Below, piece after piece: positions 8,435 to 17,113 of a DNA stretch of 64,000 bases (position 1 is its first letter; each line of letters opens with the position of its first letter). The stretch comes from Amycolatopsis sp. GM8 (lineage in GTDB: Bacteria > Actinomycetota > Actinomycetes > Mycobacteriales > Pseudonocardiaceae). The stretch is from contig NZ_JAJKFK010000001.1 in assembly GCF_021653975.1 (NCBI RefSeq), forward strand, positions 496,001 to 560,000, in the 5' to 3' direction. Both the position numbers and the translations under genes were made by a program. Below the pieces are notes generated by a model. The model did no database searches and was not told the origin of the DNA. It saw only the letters and a program-made list of their open reading frames with translations.

Positions 8435-9112
8435 TCAGGCCTGCTGGGCCTGCTGCTGTTCCGCGATGTGCTGGGCGACCGCGTCGGGCAGGGTGATCGG
8501 CAGCGGGGAGCGCACCGGCATCGGCGAGTCGCCGCGGACGACGATCGTGTCGCGGACGATCTCCCGCAGCACACCGGGCGCCTCCGCAGACGCGGACTGC
8601 GGGCCGGCGATGACCCCGCGCAGCATCCAGCGCGGCCCGTCGATGCCGACGAACCGCAGCGCGACGTCGCCGATCAGCGCCGACAGCTCGAACCCCCACT
8701 CGCCCTGGCCGGGCGAGACCCGGGCGCCGTCCTTGCGCAGCTGGTCGGTCAGCTCGGCGCCGACCTCGTCCCACAGCCCGCCGGACCGCGGCGCGGCGTA
8801 GGCGCTCACCGTGATCTGCCCCTGCGGGGTCACCACGTGCACCGCGCGCACCCCGCCGGCCTGCGGGTCCATCTCCACCTGGACCTGCGCGCCGTCCGGC
8901 ACCGGCACCCGCACGGAACCCAGGTCGATCCGCGGCACCTCGTCCACCGGCGCGTCCGCCACGTCGAACGGCCCGTCGGTGACGATCGGCCCCTGGTCGT
9001 CGTAATCGCCGTAGTCCTCGTAGTCGCCGGGCTCCCCCGGCTCCTGCAGGGCGTGCCGGCCACGCGGCTGCTCCGGCTCCGGTGGTTGCCGCTTGCGTCC
9101 GAAGATGCCCAC
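8435..9112 (-). CDS. DUF3710 family protein
   Basis: A 225-residue protein beginning VGIFGRKRQ. An acidic, low-complexity N-terminal tail (EPGDYEDYGDYDDQGP) is followed by a compact domain from about residue 60 (VPRIDLGSVRVPVP, VHVVTPQGQITVSAYAAPRS). It matches Rv2696c. I use GTG 9112 because it shares one base with the dut stop (TAGTG); an upstream frame to 9319 runs through dut. Function unknown. Confidence 0.83.
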   Translation of the reverse strand: MGIFGRKRQPPEPEQPRGRHALQEPGEPGDYEDYGDYDDQGPIVTDGPFDVADAPVDEVPRIDLGSVRVPVPDGAQVQVEMDPQAGGVRAVHVVTPQGQITVSAYAAPRSGGLWDEVGAELTDQLRKDGARVSPGQGEWGFELSALIGDVALRFVGIDGPRWMLRGVIAGPQSASAEAPGVLREIVRDTIVVRGDSPMPVRSPLPITLPDAVAQHIAEQQQAQQA

Positions 9113-9597
9113 TACTTCCTCGCTCCTTCCCCGGTCACGCTGCTGTTCAGCGTGGCATGCCCACCGGTGGATCCGTAACCACCGGCACCCCGCTCGGATT
9201 CCGCGAGCTCGGCGACCTCCACGAACTCGGCGGTCTCCACGCGCTGTACGACGAGCTGCGCGATCCGGTCGCCCCGGGACAGCGTGAGCGGCTCGCGCGG
9301 GTCGTGGTTGATCAGGCACACCCGGATCTCGCCGCGGTAGCCCGCGTCGATCGTGCCCGGGGTGTTCACGACCGACAGCCCGGCGCGCGCCGCCAGCCCC
9401 GAGCGGGGATGCACGAAACCGGCGTAGCCCTCGGGCAGGGCGATCGCGATACCGGTGCCCACGACGACCCGTTCGCCGGGTCGCAGCACGACGTCGTCGG
9501 TGGTCACGAGATCGGCCCCGGCATCGCCGGGACGCGCGTAACGGGGAAGCGGCACACCCGGGTCGACCCGGGTAAGCAGGACCTGCACGATGGACAC
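9112..9597 (-). CDS. dut: Deoxyuridine 5'-triphosphate nucleotidohydrolase (dUTPase)
   Basis: A 161-residue trimeric-type dUTPase, which converts dUTP to dUMP and keeps uracil out of DNA. All five motifs are visible: [41 protein letters not shown] and the C-terminal [15 protein letters not shown] 9597 gives the usual family length; GTG 9588 is a possible alternative. It is divergent from the DUF3093 gene across only 24 bp. Confidence 0.95.
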   Translation of the reverse strand: MSIVQVLLTRVDPGVPLPRYARPGDAGADLVTTDDVVLRPGERVVVGTGIAIALPEGYAGFVHPRSGLAARAGLSVVNTPGTIDAGYRGEIRVCLINHDPREPLTLSRGDRIAQLVVQRVETAEFVEVAELAESERGAGGYGSTGGHATLNSSVTGEGARK

Positions 9598-9621
9598 GGG
9601 CCGCGAGACTACCCTGAACGC

Positions 9622-10119
9622 GTGGGTGACAGCGCGAGTGCGGCCGGTGCGCGGGTGGACAGCACCGGGGACGCCGAGCAGAAGCGGTACAGCGAGCGGC
9701 TCTACGTGTCGTGGTGGGGCTGGCCGTTGCCGCTGATCGCGGCCGGACTGATCGCCGCCGAGATCGACATGAGCTTCCTCCCGGCGGACCTGGCCTGGCT
9801 GCCCTACGTGGTGCTGGTGGCGCTGATGGCCGCCTGGCTGCTGACGATGGGCCGGGCGAAGGTCGCGGTGACGGACCGCAGGCTGCTGGTGGGCAAGGCG
9901 AACCTGCCGCTCGGATTCGTCGGCGAGGTGGAGATCGTCCCGAAGGAACGCAAACGCAAGGCGATGGGGCCCGAGCTCGACCCCGCGGCGTTCGTGCTGC
10001 ATCGCGGCTGGGTCGGCCCGGTCGTCCGGGTCCATCTGACGGATCCCGAAGACCCCACGCCCTACTGGGTTTTCAGTACTCGTAAACCGGAAACGGTGGC
10101 CGAGCTGCTACGCAAGTAG
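9622..10119 (+). CDS. DUF3093 family membrane protein
   Basis: A 165-residue protein with two adjacent hydrophobic segments (about residues 30-75: [15 protein letters not shown] and [18 protein letters not shown]). A cytoplasmic domain follows ([30 protein letters not shown]). It matches Rv2698 in the conserved block. I start it at GTG 9622, immediately after the divergent dut start. Function unknown. Confidence 0.8.
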   Translation: MGDSASAAGARVDSTGDAEQKRYSERLYVSWWGWPLPLIAAGLIAAEIDMSFLPADLAWLPYVVLVALMAAWLLTMGRAKVAVTDRRLLVGKANLPLGFVGEVEIVPKERKRKAMGPELDPAAFVLHRGWVGPVVRVHLTDPEDPTPYWVFSTRKPETVAELLRK

Positions 10120-10135
10120 CCCGGCCGCCTCGTGC

Positions 10136-10444
10136 TCACGCGCAGTCGCGGCAGATCATCTGGCCGTTGTGCTCTTCGGCCAGCCGGCTGCGGTGGTGCA
10201 CCAGGAAACACACGGAGCAGGTGAACTCGTCCGCCTGCTTCGGCACCACCTTGACGGTCAGATCCTCACCGGAGAGCCCGGACAGGTCCGCACCCGGAAG
10301 TTCGAAGTTCTCCGCGGTCGCGTCCTCGTCCACGTCCACCACGCCGGACTGGTTCTCGTTGCGCCGTGCCTTCAGCTCCTCCAACGAGTCTTCGGCCAGC
10401 TCGTCGGCTTCGCTGCGGCGCGGAGCGTCGTAGTCGGTCGCCAT
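10136..10444 (-). CDS. DUF4193 family zinc-ribbon-like protein
   Basis: A 102-residue protein that opens MATDYDAPRR and has a C-terminal four-cysteine ribbon: CSVCF at about residue 80 and CRDCA at the very end, with VHHRSRLAEEHNG between. It matches Rv2699c. The acidic middle and metal ribbon suggest a protein- or nucleic-acid-binding role, but none is established. Confidence 0.86.
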   Translation of the reverse strand: MATDYDAPRRSEADELAEDSLEELKARRNENQSGVVDVDEDATAENFELPGADLSGLSGEDLTVKVVPKQADEFTCSVCFLVHHRSRLAEEHNGQMICRDCA

Positions 10445-10844
10445 TGTCCCTCACCCCTGCGATCAGCTTGTCGATTTCCGAAGGACCCACGATGCGCGTC
10501 GTAAAGCCCTTCGTGCCGCTGGACAACGTTCCAGCGCCCCTGTTTGTGCCCACGCCCGTAGTGAGGCAGGTCTCTCTTCCGCAAGCGTTCCCGGAGACCC
10601 CCGGCTACGGCCGGAGCCCGCAGAGGGTAGCTCACGACATACCCGGACGTGCAACGTGTTAGACAAAGGTCCGCAGACGTCACTCAACAGGGGGAATGGG
10701 TCGCCTCAGAAACCCAGGTGACGGCGGATCGTGACCCACCCGAACGGCTGGGTCGCCGGTGGTGCACTGTAACGCTTAGGCTGATTGGGAACGAAGGTCC
10801 TGGTATGGGGGGACGGTCGGGAATTCGGGGAAGGGATCGGGCAG
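10445..10844. other. 400-bp divergent intergenic region between DUF4193 and cei
   Basis: This gap must hold the promoters of both flanking genes. I found no convincing -35/-10 pair. It contains a possible 57-codon plus-strand frame (10491-10662, MRVVKPFVPLDN) preceded by GAAGGA, which I do not regard as proven coding. Nothing else was recognised. Confidence 0.4.
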
Positions 10845-11525
10845 GTGGCGTCGGGGATCGGTTTCGGCAACCGCAAAAAACGGGGCTACCGCAAACGCCG
10901 CCCGCTGCCGGCCATCATCTTCATCGCGATCCTCTGCCTCGCCGCGATGGTCGTGTGGGTCCGCGCGATCACGAACAAGACGGACATCGACACGGCGCTG
11001 CGCTGCACACCGGCACCGGCCGCGGTGGACGGCGTCACCTTCACCTCGCTGGCACACACCGCGCTCGACGACACCGCACCGATTCCGCCGGACAAGATCG
11101 CGGTCAGGGTGCTCAACGCGAGCCAGGCGCGGGGCCAGGGCGCCATCACCACTGAAAGCCTGCGTGAGCTGGGCTTCACCCAGATAGCCCCGCCGGACAA
11201 CGACAAGGCGTATCCGGCGCAGGACGCGAAGTGTCACGGTCAGCTGCGGTTCGGGGACAACGGCAGATCCGCCGCCCGCACGGTCAGTCTCGTCCTGCCG
11301 TGTGTGGAGCTGGTGAAGGACACCCGTGCGGACGCGTCGGTGGACTTGGCGATCGGGACCGCGTTCGGCGACGTGCAGCCGACCCAGCAGGCCCGCCAGA
11401 TCCTGCAGCAGCTGCAGCAGTGGTCGACACAGCATCCGGGGGCCGGCGGCAACGAGCAGTCCGCAGCGAGCGCCCCGGCGATCGACCCGGCTCTGCTGAC
11501 CGCGGCTCGCAACGTCTCCTGTTAG
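10845..11525 (+). CDS. cei: Envelope integrity protein Cei (LytR C-terminal-like domain)
   Basis: A 226-residue membrane-anchored protein. A very basic N terminus (GNRKKRGYRKRR) precedes one membrane segment (PAIIFIAILCLAAMVVWV, about residues 22-40), and an extracytoplasmic domain with IAVRVLNASQARGQGAIT resembles the LytR C-terminal fold. It matches Rv2700, required for envelope integrity in mycobacteria. GTG 10845 is preceded by AAGGGA at good spacing; a longer frame from 10785 adds 20 unlikely residues. Confidence 0.85.
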   Translation: MASGIGFGNRKKRGYRKRRPLPAIIFIAILCLAAMVVWVRAITNKTDIDTALRCTPAPAAVDGVTFTSLAHTALDDTAPIPPDKIAVRVLNASQARGQGAITTESLRELGFTQIAPPDNDKAYPAQDAKCHGQLRFGDNGRSAARTVSLVLPCVELVKDTRADASVDLAIGTAFGDVQPTQQARQILQQLQQWSTQHPGAGGNEQSAASAPAIDPALLTAARNVSC

Positions 11526-11531
11526 CCCGGG

Positions 11532-12350
11532 CTATACCTGGTCAATCCCGCATTCGATCAGCAGGGCGCGCAGCGGTTGCGCGATCGAGGACGCGGCGAC
11601 GAAGGTCGCGTCCGCACCCAGTTCCGGGTCCTCACCCGGTAACGACACCGTGGCACCGGCCTCGGCGGCGATGAGCGCGCCCGCCGCCCAGTCCCACCGG
11701 TGCAGCCCGTGCTCGACATACGCGTCCAGCCAGCCCGCCGCGGTCGCGCACAGGTCGAGCGACGCCGCGCCGGCCCGCCGGATGTCGCGCACCCGCGGCA
11801 CCAGTTCCAGGACCACCGCGGCCTGCCGCGCCCGGCGCTCTGCGTCGTATGCGAACCCGGTGCCGACGAGCGTCAGGTCGAGCCGGGGCGGCGACGAGAC
11901 GTGCAGCGGCCGCCCGTCGAGCCAGGCGCCCTGCCCGCGGACCGCCGTCCAGCAGCGCCCACTGACCGGTTCGACCACCGCGCCCGCGACCGAGACACCG
12001 TCGATCTGCGCGCCCACCGACACGGCGAAACCCGGTGCGCCGTAAAGGAAGTTGACCGTGCCGTCGATGGGGTCGACCACCCACGTCACGCCGTCCCCGG
12101 CCGCACCGCCCTCCTCCTCGCCGAGCACCTCGTCGCCGGGACGCAGCTCGGCCAGCCGTTCCCGGATCAGCCGCTCCGAGGCGCGGTCCACGGCGGTCAC
12201 CACGTCGGTCTCGGTGGACTTGGTGTCGACCTGCACGGGTTCGCCTGTCAACATGGCTGCACGGGCGCGGCGCACCAGGTCGGCGGCCTCCTCGGCCACC
12301 CGGACGGCGATGTCTCGCAACTGCGGCGATTCGGTCTCGTTGACTCCCAC
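11532..12350 (-). CDS. suhB: Inositol monophosphatase family protein SuhB
   Basis: A 272-residue Mg-dependent phosphatase of the FIG superfamily. Metal-binding motifs are all present: GEEEGG (about 79), WVVDPIDGTVNFLYG (about 91-105) and HRWDWAAGALIAAEAGA (about 218). It dephosphorylates inositol 1-phosphate or a related sugar phosphate. It converges on cei with a 6-bp gap and is divergent from ppgK, as in mycobacteria (Rv2701c). Confidence 0.92.
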   Translation of the reverse strand: MGVNETESPQLRDIAVRVAEEAADLVRRARAAMLTGEPVQVDTKSTETDVVTAVDRASERLIRERLAELRPGDEVLGEEEGGAAGDGVTWVVDPIDGTVNFLYGAPGFAVSVGAQIDGVSVAGAVVEPVSGRCWTAVRGQGAWLDGRPLHVSSPPRLDLTLVGTGFAYDAERRARQAAVVLELVPRVRDIRRAGAASLDLCATAAGWLDAYVEHGLHRWDWAAGALIAAEAGATVSLPGEDPELGADATFVAASSIAQPLRALLIECGIDQV

Positions 12351-12422
12351 GCCACCATGTCACCACACCCGGTTAAAGTCTCGTGGACAGGCTTCTGAAT
12401 CGAACAGGAAGGGATCACGCCA

Positions 12423-13184
12423 ATGACGGCGACCCGTGGTTTCGGTATCGACATCGGCGGCAGCGGTATCAAGGGCGCCCTTGTCGACCTGGAAAAGGGC
12501 GCGCTCATTGGCGACCGCCTCCGGATCGACACCCCGCAGCCCTCGACCCCCGAAGCGATCGCCGACGTGGTGCTCAAGGTCGTCCGCCACTTCGACTGGG
12601 ACGGCCCGGTCGGCATCACGCTGCCCGCGGTGATCAAGAAGGGTTTCGCGCACACCGCGGCGAACATCGATCCCAAGTGGATCGGCACCGACGCGGACGC
12701 GCTGTTCGCCGACGTGCTCGGCCGCTCGACCGACGACATCGCGATGCTGAACGACGCCGACGCCGCCGGGATGGCCGAGATCCGCTTCGGCGACCCGGCC
12801 GCCCGCCACGGCGTGACCACCTTGCTCACCTTCGGCACCGGGATCGGCAGCGCCGTCTTCCAGGACGGCAAGCTGGTGCCCAACACGGAATTCGGCCATC
12901 TCGAGGTCGACGGGCACGACGCGGAGAAGCGCGCGGCCGCGTCGGTGAAGGACAACGAGGGTCTGTCGTATCCGCACTGGGCCAAGCGAGTCAGCCGTTA
13001 TCTGAATGTGCTCGAAAATCTCATCTGGCCGGACCTGTTCATCGTGGGCGGCGGGGTCAGCAAGAAGTCCGAGCGGTGGGTGCCGCTACTGGAGGTCCGC
13101 ACCAAGGTTCTGGTCGCATCGTTGCAGAACAACGCGGGGATCGTGGGTGCGGCGGCCGCGGCGGTCGAGGGCATCGAGCACTGA
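12423..13184 (+). CDS. ppgK: Polyphosphate glucokinase
   Basis: A 253-residue ROK-type kinase that phosphorylates glucose with polyphosphate or ATP. Visible motifs are [16 protein letters not shown] at the N terminus, [18 protein letters not shown], the [11 protein letters not shown] phosphate loop and [16 protein letters not shown] longer zinc-binding ROK cysteine motif is absent, as usual for PpgK. It lies between suhB and sigA as in mycobacteria (Rv2702). ATG 12423 follows AGGAAGGG. Confidence 0.95.
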   Translation: MTATRGFGIDIGGSGIKGALVDLEKGALIGDRLRIDTPQPSTPEAIADVVLKVVRHFDWDGPVGITLPAVIKKGFAHTAANIDPKWIGTDADALFADVLGRSTDDIAMLNDADAAGMAEIRFGDPAARHGVTTLLTFGTGIGSAVFQDGKLVPNTEFGHLEVDGHDAEKRAAASVKDNEGLSYPHWAKRVSRYLNVLENLIWPDLFIVGGGVSKKSERWVPLLEVRTKVLVASLQNNAGIVGAAAAAVEGIEH

Positions 13185-13245
13185 GTCCGCCGCGCCGCGG
13201 ATCGGCCCAACGATGATCGGCCCGCAACCTTGCGCGTATCGTCGT

Positions 13246-13251
13246 TACAAT
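13246..13251 (+). promoter_or_regulatory. Candidate -10 element for sigA
   Basis: TACAAT lies in GTTACAATGG in the ppgK-sigA gap, about 115 bases before the sigA start. No good -35 hexamer sits 16-18 bp upstream, so this is a suggestion only. Confidence 0.35.
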
Positions 13252-13368
13252 GGAACACGGCCCACGGTCGCGGAGGCAAGAACCGCAGGCCGCGGGACGT
13301 TCCCCGAATCTGAGGCAGCTGGGACCCGGTTCCGGCTCGCCGTGATCGACCGCTGCGAAAGGGCGTAC

Positions 13369-14757
13369 GTGGCACCCGCAAAAACCGCTACTCGAAGCGG
13401 CACGAAGACGACAAGCGCGGAACCCGACGCAGGCGACGAGGCCGCCGCCACCGAGCAGAACGGCACCGCCGCCAAGAAGCCGGCCGCCCGTAAGACGGCA
13501 GCGAAGAAGGGCCCGGCCAAGACTCGTGGCGCCCGCAAGCCCGGCGCCAAGGGCGAGGACGGCGACGGTCCCGACGCCGACGGTCCCGGCACCGACGAGG
13601 AGCTGGAGGACGTCGACCTCGAGGCCGACCTGGCCGACCTGGAAGAGGTCGAGGTGGACGTCGTGGACGCGACGGTCACCGAAGAGGAAGCCGAGCCCGA
13701 GGACGACGACGCGCCGACGCCGCGCGCCGAGCGCACCAAGCACCCTGGCCCGAAGTCGTCGAACGACCCCGATTTCGTCTGGGACGAGGAGGAGTCGGAG
13801 GCGCTGCGGCAGGCCCGCAAGGACGCCGAGCTCACCGCCTCGGCCGACTCGGTGCGTGCCTACCTCAAGCAGATCGGCAAGGTCGCGCTGCTCAACGCCG
13901 AGGAGGAGGTGGAGCTCGCCAAGCGGATCGAGGCCGGGCTCTACGCCGCCGAGCGCGTCCGCGTCGCCGAGGAGGAGGGCGAGAAGCTCGCCACCCAGAT
14001 GCGCCGCGATCTCAAGTGGATCGTGCGCGACGGCGAGCGCGCCAAGAACCATCTGCTGGAGGCGAACCTCCGGCTGGTCGTCTCGCTGGCGAAGCGCTAC
14101 ACCGGCCGTGGCATGGCGTTCCTGGACCTGATCCAGGAGGGCAACCTCGGTCTGATCCGCGCGGTCGAGAAGTTCGACTACACCAAGGGCTACAAGTTCT
14201 CCACGTACGCCACGTGGTGGATCCGCCAGGCGATCACCCGCGCGATGGCCGACCAGGCCCGCACCATCCGGATCCCGGTGCACATGGTCGAGGTGATCAA
14301 CAAGCTCGGCCGGATCCAGCGCGAGCTGCTCCAGGACCTCGGGCGCGAGCCCACCCCGGAGGAGCTGGCCAAGGAGATGGACATCTCGCCGGAGAAGGTG
14401 CTGGAGATCCAGCAGTACGCCCGCGAGCCCATCTCACTGGACCAGACCATTGGCGACGAGGGCGACTCGCAGCTCGGTGACTTCATCGAGGACTCCGAGG
14501 CGGTCGTCGCGGTCGACGCGGTGTCGTTCACGCTGCTGCAGGATCAGCTGCAGTCGGTGCTGCAGACACTGTCCGAGCGCGAGGCGGGTGTGGTGCGGCT
14601 GCGCTTCGGTCTCACCGACGGCCAGCCCCGCACGCTGGACGAGATCGGCCAGGTCTACGGCGTGACCCGCGAGCGGATCCGCCAGATCGAGTCGAAGACG
14701 ATGTCCAAGCTGCGGCACCCGTCGCGCTCGCAGGTGCTGCGCGACTACCTGGACTGA
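13369..14757 (+). CDS. sigA: Principal RNA polymerase sigma factor SigA
   Basis: A 462-residue sigma-70. The N-terminal third is Ala/Lys-rich, then acidic, as in actinobacterial primary sigma factors. Region 1.2 starts near [16 protein letters not shown]; region 2 has [40 protein letters not shown] and [12 protein letters not shown]. Region 3 has [12 protein letters not shown], and region 4 has [18 protein letters not shown] with [14 protein letters not shown] place the start at GTG 13369, preceded by GAAAGGG; the open frame runs further up to 13006 through ppgK. Confidence 0.95.
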   Translation: MAPAKTATRSGTKTTSAEPDAGDEAAATEQNGTAAKKPAARKTAAKKGPAKTRGARKPGAKGEDGDGPDADGPGTDEELEDVDLEADLADLEEVEVDVVDATVTEEEAEPEDDDAPTPRAERTKHPGPKSSNDPDFVWDEEESEALRQARKDAELTASADSVRAYLKQIGKVALLNAEEEVELAKRIEAGLYAAERVRVAEEEGEKLATQMRRDLKWIVRDGERAKNHLLEANLRLVVSLAKRYTGRGMAFLDLIQEGNLGLIRAVEKFDYTKGYKFSTYATWWIRQAITRAMADQARTIRIPVHMVEVINKLGRIQRELLQDLGREPTPEELAKEMDISPEKVLEIQQYAREPISLDQTIGDEGDSQLGDFIEDSEAVVAVDAVSFTLLQDQLQSVLQTLSEREAGVVRLRFGLTDGQPRTLDEIGQVYGVTRERIRQIESKTMSKLRHPSRSQVLRDYLD

Positions 14758-14772
14758 GCACACGCTTTCCCG

Positions 14773-14812
14773 CGAGGGGCCCGCCACGAAGAGGTGGCGG
14801 GCCCCTCGTTTT
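14773..14812 (+). terminator. sigA: Rho-independent terminator after sigA
   Basis: A perfect 15-bp inverted repeat (CGAGGGGCCCGCCAC at 14773-14787 and its complement at 14794-14808) with a 6-base loop is followed by TTTT. It lies 15 bp past the sigA stop. Confidence 0.92.
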
Positions 14813-14900
14813 CGGTTGGGACGGTGTGCAACGAAGTCCGTGATCTTCTACGCCAGCCCCTCGCCCGACCACCACCCCCGATCGACGCGCTTCGCGCGGC

Positions 14901-14906
14901 TAGCAT
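14901..14906 (+). promoter_or_regulatory. -10 element for a leaderless permease transcript
   Basis: TAGCAT ends six bases before ATG 14913, so transcription would start at or next to the A of the start codon. There is no ribosome binding site, which supports leaderless expression. Confidence 0.45.
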
Positions 14907-14912
14907 GCCCGG

Positions 14913-16376
14913 ATGGGCATCACGCGAACGCTCGACGTAGACGAAATCCTTGCGCGACAGGAATCCGGTGAGCTGAAGCGGCATCTGCGCGGCCGTGACC
15001 TCGTCGGGTTCGGGGTCGGCATCATCATCGGGACCGGCATCTTCACCCTCGCCGGAGTGGAGGCGAAGACCCACGCCGGGCCGGCGGTCACGCTGTCGTT
15101 CGTGATCGGCGCGGTCGTCGCGGCGCTCGCCGCCCTCTGTTACGCCGAACTGGCCTCCAGCGTGCCGACCGCGGGAAGCGCTTACACGTACGCGTTCGCG
15201 ACGCTGGGCGAGGTGTTCGCCTGGGTCATCGGCTGGGACCTGCTGCTGGAGTTCGCGCTCGGCGCGGCCGTGGTTTCCCGTGGCTGGTCGGGATATCTGG
15301 CGAACCTGCTCGGCCTGCCGTCGCAGTGGTTCGGTGAGGACGCGACGGTCAACGTCGGCGCCGTGGCGATCATCGCGGTGCTGACCGTCGTCGCGGTGCT
15401 GGGCATCCGCGAGTCCGCGTGGCTGACGAACGTGCTGGTGGTCGTGAAGGTCTCGGTGTGCGTGCTGATCGTCGCGGTCGGCGCGTTCTTCGTCCGCAAG
15501 GCGAACCTCGTCCCGTTCATCCCGCCGGCACAGCCGTCCGGCTCGGACGGTGGCGTGCTGAAACAGCCGGTGATCCAGGCCGGGCTCGGACTTTCGCCGT
15601 CGGTCTACGGGTTCGCCGGGGTGGTCAGCGCGGCGGCCATCGTCTTCTTCGCCTACACGGGTTTCGAGGCGCTGGCGAACCTCGGCGAGGAGACCCGCAA
15701 CCCGCGCAAGGATCTGCGGGTCGGCATCCTCGGCGCGCTCGCCGTGTGCGCGGTGCTGTACATCGCGGTGTCCTTCGTGCTGACCGGCATGGTGCCGTTC
15801 ACGGACATCGACGCGGGCGCCCCGCTGGCCGCCGCGTTCGACTCGGTGGGCCAGCACTGGATCGGCGCGCTGATCTCGGTGGGCGCGGTCACCGGGCTGA
15901 CCTCGGTGATGATGGTCGAGCTCGTCACGATCGGCCGGATCGGGTTCGCGATGGGCCGCGACGGGCTGCTGCCGAAACGGCTGGGCCGCACGCATCCGAA
16001 ATGGGGCACGCCGCACCTGATGACGATCGGCGGCGCGGTCGTCATCGCCGTGCTCGCCGCGTTCGTGCCGATCACCGAACTGTCCGACATGGTCAGTATC
16101 GGCGCGCTGTCGGCGATGATCATCGTGGCGATCGCCGTGCCCGTGCTGCGCCGGAAGCGCCCGGATCTGCGGCGGCCGTTCACGGTGCCGTTCTCGCCGG
16201 TGGTGCCGATCGTCGCCGCGCTGGCGTGTTTCTACCTGATGCTGAACCTCGACGTGCTCACCTGGATCCGGTTCGCCGTGTGGCTCGCGCTCGGGCTGGT
16301 GATCTACTTCGGTTACGGCCGCAAGCATTCCCGGTTCGCTACGCCCACAGTCGCGGAGCCAGGCCCGCGTTCGTGA
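14913..16376 (+). CDS. APC-family amino acid permease (cationic amino acid transporter type)
   Basis: A 487-residue protein with about 12-14 membrane segments. The first segment carries the APC signature GFGVGIIIGTGIFTLAGV; later parts read CYAELASSVPTAGSAYTYAFATLGE, FFAYTGFEALANLGEETRNP and FAMGRDGLLPKRLG. These fit the CAT-like branch. The substrate is unknown. The 3' end overlaps the convergent next gene by 38 bp. Confidence 0.85.
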   Translation: MGITRTLDVDEILARQESGELKRHLRGRDLVGFGVGIIIGTGIFTLAGVEAKTHAGPAVTLSFVIGAVVAALAALCYAELASSVPTAGSAYTYAFATLGEVFAWVIGWDLLLEFALGAAVVSRGWSGYLANLLGLPSQWFGEDATVNVGAVAIIAVLTVVAVLGIRESAWLTNVLVVVKVSVCVLIVAVGAFFVRKANLVPFIPPAQPSGSDGGVLKQPVIQAGLGLSPSVYGFAGVVSAAAIVFFAYTGFEALANLGEETRNPRKDLRVGILGALAVCAVLYIAVSFVLTGMVPFTDIDAGAPLAAAFDSVGQHWIGALISVGAVTGLTSVMMVELVTIGRIGFAMGRDGLLPKRLGRTHPKWGTPHLMTIGGAVVIAVLAAFVPITELSDMVSIGALSAMIIVAIAVPVLRRKRPDLRRPFTVPFSPVVPIVAALACFYLMLNLDVLTWIRFAVWLALGLVIYFGYGRKHSRFATPTVAEPGPRS

Positions 16377-17112
16377 CGAGTTCCTCGGCGGCCTGCCGCT
16401 CCGCTGCTTCGACCACGAGCAGCAGGCCGCCGGGGGTGGTCATGGTTTCGCGGCGCAGTGCGAGCACGAGCCGTTCGAGCAGCTGCCCGTGCACACCACG
16501 GTCGCCGAGCGACGGGTAAGTGTCCACTATGGACGCGATCGCGCCGCCGGGCCCGGTTCGCAGGCCGCCGACGAGCACGAAATGCCCGGCCCGCCACCGA
16601 GAAGTCCAGAACGGCGGGAGCCCGCCTTCGAGATAGTCCAGCAACGCGCGGTCCGGGGTGTCGTGCGCGCCGAACTCGCCGGTGTCCACATTGGCCACCG
16701 GCGCGACCCAGTTCAGCTGATACAGGCCGGAAAGCAGCGTGCCGAGCTTGCCGGTGTCCCAGTCCCCGCTGGCCGGGACCGCGAGCAAACTGCCTTCCGA
16801 CAACGTTTCGACCGCCCTCGCGACCCCCGTCGGCGTCGCGCCCTCGTCGGCCGGGTCGGTCGCGCGGGGCAGCTGGAGGCGGTAGTCCTCGCGGCCCTTC
16901 TCCCCCGGCGGCCACGTCGGTGTCCGGTCCACGGCGAGCCGGACCCCGGCCGCGACCGCCGCCTCGTCCTGGTCCCGCACGGCGATTCCCTTGGCACGCA
17001 AGGAAACCAGCGTGACGAAGGCGCCGCACAGCTCGTTCTTCTGCGGCATCTCCGCGCGCGCTCGCGTCACCAGTTCCGGGGCTCCCGGAAACCACCGTAT
17101 GCCGTTGAGCAA
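16339..17112 (-). CDS. Uncharacterised protein, possibly DUF6885-like
   Basis: A 257-residue soluble protein I do not recognise with certainty. It opens with RARAEMPQKNELCGAFVTLVSLRAKG and contains LSGLYQLNWVAPVANVDTGEFGAHD and FWTSRWRAGHFVLVGGLRTG, conserved-looking blocks with a Cys and several His/Trp. No membrane segments. TTG 17112 directly follows the stop of the glutamine-synthetase-like gene (TGAATTG), suggesting coupling; GTG 17070 is an alternative. The tight pairing suggests a role alongside that ligase. Confidence 0.6.
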   Translation of the reverse strand: MLNGIRWFPGAPELVTRARAEMPQKNELCGAFVTLVSLRAKGIAVRDQDEAAVAAGVRLAVDRTPTWPPGEKGREDYRLQLPRATDPADEGATPTGVARAVETLSEGSLLAVPASGDWDTGKLGTLLSGLYQLNWVAPVANVDTGEFGAHDTPDRALLDYLEGGLPPFWTSRWRAGHFVLVGGLRTGPGGAIASIVDTYPSLGDRGVHGQLLERLVLALRRETMTTPGGLLLVVEAAERQAAEELVTNAGLAPRLWA

Positions 17113-17113
17113 T

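Noticed and set aside
14745-16328. Long minus-strand open frame (527 codons)
   Set aside because: Antisense to the APC permease; charged low-complexity product.
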